This document shows, in pieces, positions 7,632-14,512 of a DNA stretch of 40,291 nt. The notes beneath the pieces are model-generated. The model did no database searches. It worked only from the letters and a program-made list of their open reading frames with translations, and had not been told where the DNA came from. Each line of letters begins with the position of its first letter. Positions within the stretch are counted from its first letter, which is position 1. The stretch lies in assembly GCA_035264765.1 (NCBI GenBank), contig DATFPQ010000295.1:1-40291 (forward strand). The letters are read 5' to 3'. The translations under genes and the position numbers were made by a program. The stretch is from DATFPQ01 sp035264765 (GTDB taxonomy: Bacteria; Actinomycetota; Actinomycetes; Actinomycetales; Angustibacteraceae).

Positions 7632-8600
7632 GTGACCACGCAGGGGAGCACGCCAGGCGGTGTCGCGCCGAGCGGCGCGTCGCCGGACCTTGCTGCGCCT
7701 GCGCGTGATGCGCTCGAGGCGTTCGCCGTCCACCTGCGGGCCGAGCGTGGCCGGTCGGACCACACCTCCCGGGCCTATCTCGGCGACGCCCGCGCGCTGT
7801 TGCAGTTCGCGGCCTCTCGGGGAGTGCATGACCCGGCCGATCTTGACCTGCGGCTGCTCCGGTCGTGGCTGGGCTCGCTGACCAAGGCCGGCCGGGCCCG
7901 GTCGACCGTGGCTCGAAGAGCGGCGGCTGCTCGGACCTTCTGCGCCTGGGCCGCACGGACCGGGCGGATGCCCTCGGACCCGTCGGTGCGGCTGGCCTCG
8001 CCCCGCCGCGACCGCACCCTGCCCGGCGTGCTCCGGGCGAGGGAGGCGGAGGAGCTGCTCACTGTGGCGGCGGTGTCGGCGGACGACGGCCACCCGCTGC
8101 ACCTGCGCGACCGGGCCGCGCTGGAGCTGCTCTACGCCAGCGGCATCCGGGTCGGTGAGCTGGTTCGGCTCGACGTCGACGACGTCGACATGGAACGGCG
8201 GACCGTGCGTGTGCTCGGCAAGGGCGGCAAGGAGCGGGTGGTCCCGTTCGGCGTCCCGGCCGCTGCGGCGCTGTCCGGCTGGCTGGCGGACGGGCGGCCT
8301 CAGCTTGCGAACGAACACAGCGGGGCGGCGTTGCTGATCGGTCGTCGTGGTCGCCGAGCCGACCAGCGGCAGGTCCGGGAGGCGGTGCATCGCCTGGTGG
8401 CGCACGTCCCGAGCGCTGCCGACGTCGGTCCGCACGGGCTGCGGCACTCCGCGGCCACCCATCTGCTGGAGGGCGGTGCCGACCTCAGGACAGTTCAGGA
8501 GATTCTGGGTCACGCTACGCTCGCCACCACGCAGATCTACACCCATGTCTCGGTCGAGAGGTTGAGGGCCACCTATGAGCAGGCGCACCCGCGAGCCTGA
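7632..8600 (+). CDS. xerC: Tyrosine recombinase XerC
   Basis: This 322-aa site-specific recombinase is expected to resolve chromosome dimers at dif together with XerD. A SAM-like N-terminal DNA-binding domain (about 22-112) precedes the catalytic domain (about 135-315). All six active-site residues are present: R173 (SGIRVGE), K197 (LGKGGKER), H268 and R271 (HGLRH), H294 (LGHATL) and the nucleophile Y303 (QIYTH). Its position directly upstream of the whiG-type sigma gene is the conserved actinobacterial setting, which argues for the housekeeping XerC rather than a phage integrase. The start is a GTG with a good upstream promoter and no leader. The last 26 nt overlap the sigma gene. dprA, often found upstream, is absent. 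Confidence 0.93.
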   Translation: MTTQGSTPGGVAPSGASPDLAAPARDALEAFAVHLRAERGRSDHTSRAYLGDARALLQFAASRGVHDPADLDLRLLRSWLGSLTKAGRARSTVARRAAAARTFCAWAARTGRMPSDPSVRLASPRRDRTLPGVLRAREAEELLTVAAVSADDGHPLHLRDRAALELLYASGIRVGELVRLDVDDVDMERRTVRVLGKGGKERVVPFGVPAAAALSGWLADGRPQLANEHSGAALLIGRRGRRADQRQVREAVHRLVAHVPSAADVGPHGLRHSAATHLLEGGADLRTVQEILGHATLATTQIYTHVSVERLRATYEQAHPRA

Positions 8601-9537
8601 GGCGCCGGTCTCCGTGACCGCGCACGCCCAGGAGGACGCTCGCGGAGCCGGGCCGACGGGCACGGATGACTTATCGCTGGTAGTGGACGACGAGCAGGGG
8701 GGCAGGGTGTCGAGCGAGCAGCCCGACGGAGGGGTCGAGCCGGACGACGCCGAGGATGCCGCAGCGGCCAACGCAGCCGCCGTGGCGAAACTGTGGCGCG
8801 GCTTCAAGGCCAACGGCGACCCGGTGCTGCGCGAGAAGCTGATCCTGCACTACTCCCCTCTGGTCAAGTACGTCGCGGGCCGCGTGGGCGTGGGTCTGCC
8901 GCCGAACATCGAGCAGGCGGACCTCGTGTCGTACGGCATCTTCGGGCTGATCGACGCCATCGAGAAGTTCGACATCGACCGGGCGATCAAGTTCGAGACG
9001 TACGCGATCTCCCGCGTGCGCGGCGCCATCATCGACGAGCTCCGCGCGATCGACTGGATCCCGCGCTCCGTGCGGTACAAGGCCCGCGAGGTCGAGCGGT
9101 CGTACGCCGAGCTCGAGGGCGAGCTGCACCGCACGCCGACCGAGGCCGAGGTCGCGGAGCGGATGGGGATCAAGGTCGGCGACCTGCACCACATCTTCAG
9201 CCAGGTCTCCTATGTCAACGTCGTCGCGCTGGACGAGCTGCTCAGCGTCGGCGGCGAGAAGGGCGACAAGCTCACCCTCGGGGACACCTTGGAGGACAAG
9301 GGCGCCGAGGACCCGGTGCTGGCCTTCGAGGGCGAGGAGACGAAGTACCTGCTCTCTCGGGCAATCAACCAGCTACCCGAGCGCGAGAAGATCGTCGTGA
9401 CGCTCTACTACTACGAGGGCCTGACCCTAGCCGAGATCGGCAAGGTCCTCGGCGTCACCGAGTCGCGCATCTGCCAGATGCATACCAAGGCCGTGCTGCA
9501 GCTCCGCGGCAAGATCACCGAGGTGACGGGGGGCTGA
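8575..9537 (+). CDS. whiG: FliA/WhiG-family RNA polymerase sigma factor
   Basis: This 320-aa sigma-28-type factor directs RNA polymerase to sporulation promoters (WhiG in Streptomyces) or motility promoters (FliA in flagellated actinobacteria). After a roughly 55-residue acidic N-terminal extension, region 2 is clear (LVKYVAGRVGVGLPPNIEQ, then DLVSYGIFGLIDAIEKFD and KFETYAISRVRGAIIDELR). Region 3 follows (RTPTEAEVAERMGI), then region 4 with the helix-turn-helix LTLAEIGKVLGVTESRICQM. ATG 8575 overlaps the end of xerC, so the two are coupled. The extension before the conserved part is longer than usual, so an internal start is possible. Which programme it runs depends on whether the host has flagellar genes, which are not in the window. 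Confidence 0.92.
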   Translation: MSRRTREPEAPVSVTAHAQEDARGAGPTGTDDLSLVVDDEQGGRVSSEQPDGGVEPDDAEDAAAANAAAVAKLWRGFKANGDPVLREKLILHYSPLVKYVAGRVGVGLPPNIEQADLVSYGIFGLIDAIEKFDIDRAIKFETYAISRVRGAIIDELRAIDWIPRSVRYKAREVERSYAELEGELHRTPTEAEVAERMGIKVGDLHHIFSQVSYVNVVALDELLSVGGEKGDKLTLGDTLEDKGAEDPVLAFEGEETKYLLSRAINQLPEREKIVVTLYYYEGLTLAEIGKVLGVTESRICQMHTKAVLQLRGKITEVTGG

Positions 9538-9548
9538 CGGCGATCGCG

Positions 9549-9755
9549 TGGCGCCAGGCTCACGCGCTGAGCCGCCGCGACAGTTGCCGCCGACCGCACG
9601 GCGCCATGCCCGCCCGCTGAGCCGCGATGCGTCAGGCGCCGCTGGCCGCGCGGTGCCACGCCGCCCGCTGAGGGGCCGCCGCGTCAGCTGCCGCCGGCCG
9701 CGGTGCCACGCCCGCCCGCTGAGCCGCCGACGCGCGAGCTGCGGCGGGGCAGCTG
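9549..9755. repeat. Four degenerate ~50-bp tandem repeats
   Basis: Copies begin at 9549, 9599, 9651 and 9701, giving periods of 50, 52 and 50 bp. Each opens with GG[CT]GCCA and continues with a CGCCCGCTGAG core, then a GC-rich tail. They fill most of the 239-bp gap between the convergent stops of the sigma factor and the LytM protein. The last three copies are the most alike. No coding signal is seen; the repeat may serve as a transcription barrier or simply mark replication slippage. Confidence 0.7.
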
Positions 9756-9776
9756 ACGGCCGCCAGAGTGCCGCCG

Positions 9777-10538
9777 TCACTTCAACGGCAGCAGCACGGG
9801 TGGCCCCCGGCCGACCAGGTTCAGGGGGTCGACGTACCGGATCCCGATGCGGACGCCCCAGTGCAGGCAGGTGGCCGGCGCGCAATGTCCCGGCGTCGGG
9901 GTCACGACGCCGATCCGGTCTCCGCGCGCGACCGCTGAGCCCACCGCGAGCCGATTGCCGACCGGCTCGTAGGACGTCCGGACACCGCCGGAGTGCGTCA
10001 CCACCACGACCCCGCGCCCGGCTACGGGGCCGGCGAAGGTGACCCGGCCGCCGCCGGCGGACAGCACCGGCTGCCCGACGGCGGCGGCCAGGTCGACCCC
10101 GCGGTGGCCGGCGCTCCATGGCGTGGGGGGAGCGCGGAACGGCGCGACCACCGCGGGCTCGGGATCCAGCGGCCAGCCCCACGTCCCGGCCGGCGACCGC
10201 GCCGCGAGCTGGGAGCCGGCCAGCGATCGTGTCGCCGGGTCGGACCGGGCCAGCGGTCGTGCCTCGCGCGCGGACCATGCCGGCGACCGCGCCACGCGCT
10301 CTGATCCGGCCGGCGCCCGTGCCACGCGCGTGGACCACGCCGGCGACCGCGGCGTGCGCTCTGATCCGGCCGGCGATCGCGCCGCTCCCTCGAAGCCGAC
10401 CGGCGATCGTGTCGCCAGGTCGGACTGGACCGGCGGTCGTGCCGCGCGCTCGGACCAGGTGACGAGCGGGGGAGGACCCGCCGCGGCGCCGGTGGGCGCC
10501 GCGAGGGCGGCGATGAGCAGGAGCAGTGCTGGAGCCAT
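9777..10538 (-). CDS. LytM/M23-domain protein with decapeptide-repeat linker
   Basis: This 253-aa exported protein has a signal peptide at residues 1-20 (MAPALLLLIAALAAPTGAAA), about eight 10-residue repeats at 34-113 of the type RSPAGSERVA/RSPAWSAREA, and a C-terminal LytM domain at about 118-245. The gene between whiG and rpsB is commonly an M23 or EnvC-like protein in actinobacteria. The zinc-site H145 and D149 (HRGVDLA) and H226 are present. The catalytic histidine of the HxH motif is C224 (CLHWG) and the other catalytic position is Pro in YEPV, so it probably lacks hydrolase activity and may activate an amidase, as EnvC does. The start was set at ATG 10538 by the signal peptide; CACGCT lies exactly 6 nt upstream as a possible leaderless -10. 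An in-frame upstream GTG exists but adds an arginine-rich, non-signal segment. Confidence 0.8.
   Translation of the reverse strand: MAPALLLLIAALAAPTGAAAGPPPLVTWSERAARPPVQSDLATRSPVGFEGAARSPAGSERTPRSPAWSTRVARAPAGSERVARSPAWSAREARPLARSDPATRSLAGSQLAARSPAGTWGWPLDPEPAVVAPFRAPPTPWSAGHRGVDLAAAVGQPVLSAGGGRVTFAGPVAGRGVVVVTHSGGVRTSYEPVGNRLAVGSAVARGDRIGVVTPTPGHCAPATCLHWGVRIGIRYVDPLNLVGRGPPVLLPLK
10185..10469 (-). repeat. 30-bp in-frame tandem repeats encoding a decapeptide linker
   Basis: Within the LytM gene, 30-bp units run in register with the reading frame. There are eight clear units (10200-10439) plus a degenerate unit on each side. The encoded pattern is R-[SA]-P-A-[GW]-S-x-R-x-A, alternating G and W at position five. 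Some units are over 80 percent alike at DNA level, suggesting recent expansion. Confidence 0.85.
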
Positions 10539-10668
10539 GCCGAGAGCGTGGCTGCGCCTCCCAGGCAGCGACCAGCGCGTGCCGGCGGTCTGTGGACGAT
10601 GGGACTGGCGTGGGCGTCGGTGGACAACCGCACAGATGGTCGTCCACACCCGGGTGGCAGGAAGCGCA

Positions 10669-10731
10669 GGTCAGGGTTTCGGCGGGTTAGGACCCGGCAG
10701 GTCAGGAAACCAGCGGGTCAGGAAACCGGAC
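10669..10731. repeat. ~16-bp tandem repeats at the aminotransferase stop codon
   Basis: Four units start at 10669, 10685, 10700 and 10716, with the core GGTCAGGAAACC in the last two and diverged forms in the first two. The stop codon of the leftward aminotransferase (10718-10720) lies in the last unit, so each copy carries a potential TGA on the minus strand. The remainder of 10539-10717 shows nothing else recognisable. Confidence 0.65.
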
Positions 10732-11917
10732 GCAGCCGTGACAACCGCTCGGCCGCCTCGCGCAGCACCGCGGGCTGCTTGCAGAACGCGAACCGCACCA
10801 GCGAGCGGCCGGCCTTCGGGTCGTCGTGGAAGACGCGCACCGGCACCGCCACCACACCGGCCAGGGCGGGAAGTGCGCGGCACAGCTCCAGGCCGTCCTC
10901 GTAGCCGAGCTCGGCGCCGTCCACGATCACGAAGTACGTGCCGGCAGGGACCATCGGTGTCAGGCCGGCCGCCCGCAGACCCTCACACAGCAGGTCCCGT
11001 CGCAGCTGCAGCGCCGAGGCGATCTCGGCGTAGACGTCGTCCGGCAGGCCGAGCCCGACGGCGACGGCCGGCTGGAACGGTCCGGATGCCACGAAGGTCA
11101 CGAACTGCTTCACCGCCCGGACGGCGTCGACGAGGTCGGCGGGCCCGTGCACCCAGCCGACCTTCCACCCCGTCACGGAGAAGGTCTTGCCGGCGGAGGA
11201 GATCGTGAGGGTGCGGTCGGAGAGCCCTGGGAGCGTGGCAATGGGCACGTGCCGACCGGCGGTGGGGCCGTCGGAGAAGAGGAGGTGCTCGTACACTTCG
11301 TCGCTCAGCACCACGGCGCCGTGCTCGGCCGCGAGCCGGCCGACCAGCGTCAGCTCGGCGGGTGTGAACACCTTGCCGGTCGGATTGTGCGGCGTGTTGA
11401 CCACCACCGCCTTGGTGCGGGAGGAGAACGCCGCCCGCAGCGCCGTCTCGTCGATCGCGAAGTCGGGTGCCCGGAGCACGACCGTCCGTCGCTCGCCGCC
11501 TGCGAGCGCCACGGCCGCCGCGTAGGAGTCGTAGTACGGCTCGAACAGGACGACCTCGTCGCCGACGTCGACCAGGGCCAGCAGCGCGGAGGCGATGGCC
11601 TCGGTGGCGCCCGCCGTCACCAGCACCTCCGTGTCGGGGTCGACGTCCAGCTCGTAGAACCGCCGCTGGTGAGCGGCCACCGCCCGGCGCAGCTCGGGGA
11701 CGCCCGGACCCGGCGGGTACTGGTTGCGCCCCGACCGGATGGCGTCGACGGCGGCCTCGAGGACGGCGGCCGGCCCGTCGGTGTCGGGGAACCCCTGGCC
11801 CAGGTTGATCGAGCCGGTGCGCTGCGCCAGCGCGGTCATCTCCGCGAAGATCGTCGTGCCGAAGCCCCGCATCCGGGAGACGAGCTGCGGCCGGCCGGGG
11901 TCGACGTCGACGTCCAT
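10718..11917 (-). CDS. PLP-dependent class I/II aminotransferase, DapC-like
   Basis: This 399-aa fold-type I aminotransferase closely follows the pattern of M. tuberculosis Rv0858c, annotated as N-succinyldiaminopimelate aminotransferase (DapC), and of kynurenine/methionine aminotransferases. Landmarks are INLGQGFPD (36-44), NQYPPGPG (65-72), NTPHNPTG (174-181), SDEVYEHL (205-212) and the PLP lysine K244 in SSAGKTFSVTGWK. The substrate is not determined by sequence: lysine biosynthesis or methionine salvage are the main options. It runs leftward within the otherwise rightward whiG-rpsB interval, divergent from rpsB. TAGGGT lies exactly 6 nt before the ATG, so a leaderless transcript is possible. 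Its stop lies in a short tandem repeat. Confidence 0.88.
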   Translation of the reverse strand: MDVDVDPGRPQLVSRMRGFGTTIFAEMTALAQRTGSINLGQGFPDTDGPAAVLEAAVDAIRSGRNQYPPGPGVPELRRAVAAHQRRFYELDVDPDTEVLVTAGATEAIASALLALVDVGDEVVLFEPYYDSYAAAVALAGGERRTVVLRAPDFAIDETALRAAFSSRTKAVVVNTPHNPTGKVFTPAELTLVGRLAAEHGAVVLSDEVYEHLLFSDGPTAGRHVPIATLPGLSDRTLTISSAGKTFSVTGWKVGWVHGPADLVDAVRAVKQFVTFVASGPFQPAVAVGLGLPDDVYAEIASALQLRRDLLCEGLRAAGLTPMVPAGTYFVIVDGAELGYEDGLELCRALPALAGVVAVPVRVFHDDPKAGRSLVRFAFCKQPAVLREAAERLSRLRPVS

Positions 11918-12043
11918 GGCCCGACCCTACGACGGCCTCTGGCTTCTACGGCGGGGATGGTCCGTACGACGGCGCCGGCGGTGCGAGCGGCAGAGCGAGC
12001 GGCAGGCGAGCGGCACACGTCCGGGGCATCCCCGCCGCTGCCG

Positions 12044-12049
12044 TAGACT
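12044..12049 (+). promoter_or_regulatory. -10 box of the rpsB-tsf promoter
   Basis: TAGACT lies about 165 bp before the rpsB ATG. No convincing -35 hexamer is visible. Transcription from about 12056 would give a roughly 159-nt structured leader. Assignment rests on the -10 match and the position before the leader hairpins. Confidence 0.4.
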
Positions 12050-12057
12050 GGAGGGAC

Positions 12058-12180
12058 GACCGGTCCGCCGGTCGAATTCGCGCGCCCGCACACCGGCATG
12101 GATCGCCGGGGCGCACCACACGGTCCGGGACTCCCGGTTCGGTGCGTCGCGAGCGCCAGGCGTGCCGGTCGGCCGACCGG
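12058..12180 (+). promoter_or_regulatory. Structured rpsB 5' leader, candidate autoregulatory element
   Basis: Four stem-loops follow each other. The first is GACCGG/CCGGTC at 12058-12073, and the second is CCGGC/GCCGG at 12093-12109. The third is a two-part stem at 12112-12146: outer CGCACC/GGTGCG, inner CCGGG/CCCGG. The fourth is a perfect 16-bp palindrome, CCGGTCGGCCGACCGG, at 12165-12180. The strong ribosome-binding site AAGGAGGA follows at about 12200. S2 represses its own operon through the leader in E. coli; a similar role here is inference. The remaining bases 11918-12043 hold only promoter space for the divergent aminotransferase. Confidence 0.5.
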
Positions 12181-12214
12181 TCGCGGACAACCGAGCGACA
12201 AGGAGGACGTCGGC

Positions 12215-13249
12215 ATGGCCGTCGTCACGATGCGCCAGCTCCTCGAGAGCGGCGTGCACTTCGGGCACCAGACCCGGCGCTGGAACCCCAAGATGAAGCG
12301 ATTCATCTTCACCGAGCGCAACGGCATCTACATCATCGACCTGCAGCAGTCGCTGACGTACATCGACAACGCGTACGAGTTCGTCAAGGAGACCGTCGCC
12401 CACGGTGGCTCGATCCTGTTCGTCGGCACCAAGAAGCAGGCCCAGGAGCCCGTGGCCGAGCAGGCGACGCGGGTCGGGATGCCCTATGTCAACCAGCGCT
12501 GGCTGGGTGGCATGCTCACCAACTTCCAGACCATCCACCTGAGGCTGCAGCGCCTCAAGGAGCTCGAGGTCATCGACTTCGACGACGTCGCCGCGAGCGG
12601 GATGACGAAGAAGGAGCTGCTGATCAAGCGGCGCGAGAAGGACAAGCTCGAGAAGACCCTCGGCGGCATCCGCGACATGGCCAAGGTGCCCAGCGCGGTG
12701 TGGATCGTCGACACCAAGAAGGAGCACCTCGCGGTCGACGAGGCCAAGAAGCTCGGCATCCCGATCGTCGCGATCCTGGACACCAACTGCGACCCCGACG
12801 AGGTCGACTACAAGATCCCGGGCAACGACGACGCGATCCGCTCCGTCACGCTGCTGACCCGCGTCGTGGCCGACGCCGTGGCCGACGGCCTGATGGCCCG
12901 GTCGCGCGGCACCGAGTCCGGCACGGCCGCGCAGACCGGCCAGCTGGCCGCTGACGAGCCGCTGGCCGAGTGGGAGCGCGAGCTGCTCGCCGGTTCCGCG
13001 GACGCGGCCCAGGCTCCGGTCGAGACTGGCACCGAGACGGCCGGCACCGACACGGCCGGCACCGAGTCGGCCGGCACCGAGTCGGCGAGCACCGAGACGG
13101 CCGGCACCGAGACGGCCGGCACCGAGTCGGCCGGCACCGAGGCCGGCAGCGAGACGACGACCGCCACCGAGGGCGCTACCCAGGCCCCGGCCGACGAGAC
13201 GCCGTCCGTCGAGACCGAGACCGCCGAGGGCCCCGGCTCCGAGGCCTGA
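12215..13249 (+). CDS. rpsB: 30S ribosomal protein S2 with extended repeat tail
   Basis: S2 binds late to the 30S subunit between head and body, with S1/S8-side contacts, and is essential for translation initiation. The first ~235 residues are canonical (MAVVTMRQLLESGVHFGHQT; QRWLGGMLTNF; PIVAILDTNCDPDEVDYKIP). At 344 aa the protein is longer than the usual 230-300. Residues 269-344 form a low-complexity tail of T-E-[TS]-A-G pentapeptide repeats rich in Thr, Glu, Ala and Gly. The ATG is fixed by AAGGAGGA 8 nt upstream. It is followed by tsf after 138 nt, the near-universal bacterial order. An open frame upstream of the ATG is just leader sequence without stops. Confidence 0.97.
   Translation: MAVVTMRQLLESGVHFGHQTRRWNPKMKRFIFTERNGIYIIDLQQSLTYIDNAYEFVKETVAHGGSILFVGTKKQAQEPVAEQATRVGMPYVNQRWLGGMLTNFQTIHLRLQRLKELEVIDFDDVAASGMTKKELLIKRREKDKLEKTLGGIRDMAKVPSAVWIVDTKKEHLAVDEAKKLGIPIVAILDTNCDPDEVDYKIPGNDDAIRSVTLLTRVVADAVADGLMARSRGTESGTAAQTGQLAADEPLAEWERELLAGSADAAQAPVETGTETAGTDTAGTESAGTESASTETAGTETAGTESAGTEAGSETTTATEGATQAPADETPSVETETAEGPGSEA
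13019..13146 (+). repeat. 15-bp in-frame repeats in the rpsB tail
   Basis: About eight copies of the 15-bp unit ACCGAGACGGCCGGC (or ACCGAGTCGGCCGGC) encode the T-E-[TS]-A-G pentapeptides. Units differ at one or two positions. Such repeats are prone to expansion and contraction, so tail length probably varies between strains. Confidence 0.85.
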
Positions 13250-13302
13250 TCTTCCGCAGCCACCCCGGAGCCACCCGGCAGCTTTCCGGCAGCCACAGGG
13301 CA

Positions 13303-13345
13303 GCCCGCGTGGCGCGTCAGCACCCGCGGGCGGCCCAGGCCGCCT
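13303..13345 (+). promoter_or_regulatory. rpsB-tsf intergenic hairpins
   Basis: Two stems lie in the 138-nt spacer: GCCCGCG/CGCGGGC at 13303-13309 and 13325-13331 (15-nt loop), then GGCGGCC/GGCCGCC around 13331-13345 with a minimal loop. They could be partial read-through attenuators or RNA processing sites between the two genes. No promoter for tsf alone is evident. Confidence 0.35.
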
Positions 13346-13387
13346 TCCACCAGATCCGATCCGACAGGGACGGGAGAAACACCATCC

Positions 13388-14212
13388 ATGGCGAACTACA
13401 CCGCCAGTGACATCAAGGCGCTGCGTGAGCGGACCGGCGCCGGCATGCTCGACGTCAAGAAGGCGCTCGACGAGGCCGACGGCGACCAGGCCAAGGCCGA
13501 GGAGATCCTGCGCGTCAAGGGCCAGAAGGGCGTGGCCAAGCGCGAGGGCCGCAACGCCAGCAACGGCCTCGTGGCCATCCACGTCGACGGCGGCGTCGGC
13601 ACCCTGGTCGAGGTGAACTGCGAGACCGACTTCGTGGCCAAGGGCGAGAAGTTCCAGGCCGTCGCGCAGCGCGTGCTCGACCAGGCCGTGGCCATCGGCG
13701 CGACCGACGCCGAGACGCTGCTGAGCTCGACGGTGGACGGCCAGACCGTCCGCGAGCTGCTCGACGAGGCCAACGCGACCATCGGCGAGAAGATCGAGGT
13801 TCGCCGGGTCGCGCGCGTCCAGGGCGCCAGCGTCGCGTCCTACCTGCACCGCACCAGCCCCGACCTGCCCCCGCAGGTCGGCGTGCTGCTCGCCACCGAC
13901 GGCGAGGCCGACGTGGTCCGCGACGTCGCCATGCACATCGCCGCGATGCAGCCGAAGTACGTCAGCCGCGAGGACGTCCCGGCCGAGCTGGTCGAGACCG
14001 AGCGTCGCATCGCGCACGAGACGGCGGTCAACGAGGGCAAGCCGGAGGCTGCCCTGCCGAAGATCGTCGAGGGCCGCGTCCAGGGCTTCTTCAAGGAGAA
14101 CGTCCTGGTGGAGCAGCCGTACGCGAAGGACACCAAGAAGACGGTCGGCAAGGTGCTGAGCGAGGCCGGCGTCGCGCCGGTCGCGTTCGCGCGGTTCCGC
14201 GTCGGCGCCTGA
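13388..14212 (+). CDS. tsf: Translation elongation factor Ts
   Basis: This 274-aa EF-Ts is the guanine-nucleotide exchange factor that releases GDP from EF-Tu. The N-terminal module MANYTASDIKALRERTGAGM is the diagnostic UBA-like domain. VNCETDFVAKGEKF (around residues 76-89) is the conserved EF-Tu-contacting motif TDFV. The C-terminal LVEQPYAKDTKKTVGKVL is the usual tail. Length is normal for actinobacteria. The start follows GACGGGAG with good spacing. It is cotranscribed with rpsB and ends at a strong terminator hairpin 67 nt downstream. Confidence 0.97.
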   Translation: MANYTASDIKALRERTGAGMLDVKKALDEADGDQAKAEEILRVKGQKGVAKREGRNASNGLVAIHVDGGVGTLVEVNCETDFVAKGEKFQAVAQRVLDQAVAIGATDAETLLSSTVDGQTVRELLDEANATIGEKIEVRRVARVQGASVASYLHRTSPDLPPQVGVLLATDGEADVVRDVAMHIAAMQPKYVSREDVPAELVETERRIAHETAVNEGKPEAALPKIVEGRVQGFFKENVLVEQPYAKDTKKTVGKVLSEAGVAPVAFARFRVGA

Positions 14213-14278
14213 GCGACTCAGGACGACGCAGCGCGTCCACGACGGAGCGCATCGAGCACAACCGAGCGCATCGACGCA

Positions 14279-14312
14279 GAGGGGCCGGCACCCGCAGGGG
14301 TGCCGGCCCCTC
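14279..14312 (+). terminator. Terminator after tsf
   Basis: A perfect 15-bp stem (GAGGGGCCGGCACCC and complement) with a 4-nt loop GCAG lies 67 nt past the tsf stop. It lacks a U-run, like many actinobacterial terminators. It separates the rpsB-tsf operon from pyrH. Confidence 0.85.
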
Positions 14313-14327
14313 GTCGCGTCCGCGCCC

Positions 14328-14402
14328 GCCCGTCGGACAGGAGCGACCCGCCACCACGGCCGAAAACGGCCCCCGCAGCCGCGGTGGTCCTGTCCGGCGG
14401 GC
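14328..14402 (+). ncRNA. Branched RNA-like structure in tsf-pyrH spacer (candidate)
   Basis: A 15-bp stem with one G-U pair joins 14328-14342 to 14388-14402, with a CGGACAGGA/TCCTGTCCG core. Stacked on it is CCACC/GGTGG (14351-14355 with 14383-14387). Inside lies a hairpin, GGCCG-AAAA-CGGCC, at 14358-14371. Nested, stacked helices on this scale are more than two chance stems. It could be a cis-regulatory leader of pyrH or a small RNA; no known family is recognised. Confidence 0.35.
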
Positions 14403-14437
14403 CCGCTAAGTGTTGCCCCGGACGGCCGAATCGGGCA

Positions 14438-14458
14438 CCGCGGGGTTCGCCCCCGCGG
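14438..14458 (+). promoter_or_regulatory. TTCG-loop hairpin upstream of pyrH
   Basis: CCGCGGGG and CCCCGCGG form a perfect 8-bp stem with the loop TTCGC, about 55 nt before the pyrH start. It is a very stable structure and may terminate read-through or control pyrH. The sequence between it and pyrH includes a weak -10-like CACACT (14471-14476). Confidence 0.4.
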
Positions 14459-14512
14459 CGCCGGGTAGGGCACACTGCCAAGAACCGACCGCGACCCGTC
14501 AGGAGAGACGCC

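Noticed and set aside
7632..8600. Phage integrase rather than XerC
   Set aside because: No attachment-site repeats, excisionase or phage genes nearby, and the setting next to the whiG-type gene and rpsB is the conserved xerC position.
9549..9755. CRISPR array
   Set aside because: The whole 50-bp unit repeats with no unique spacers, and no cas genes are near.
10185..10469. CRISPR-like or intergenic repeat
   Set aside because: The 30-bp units are in frame inside the LytM gene and encode a regular decapeptide.
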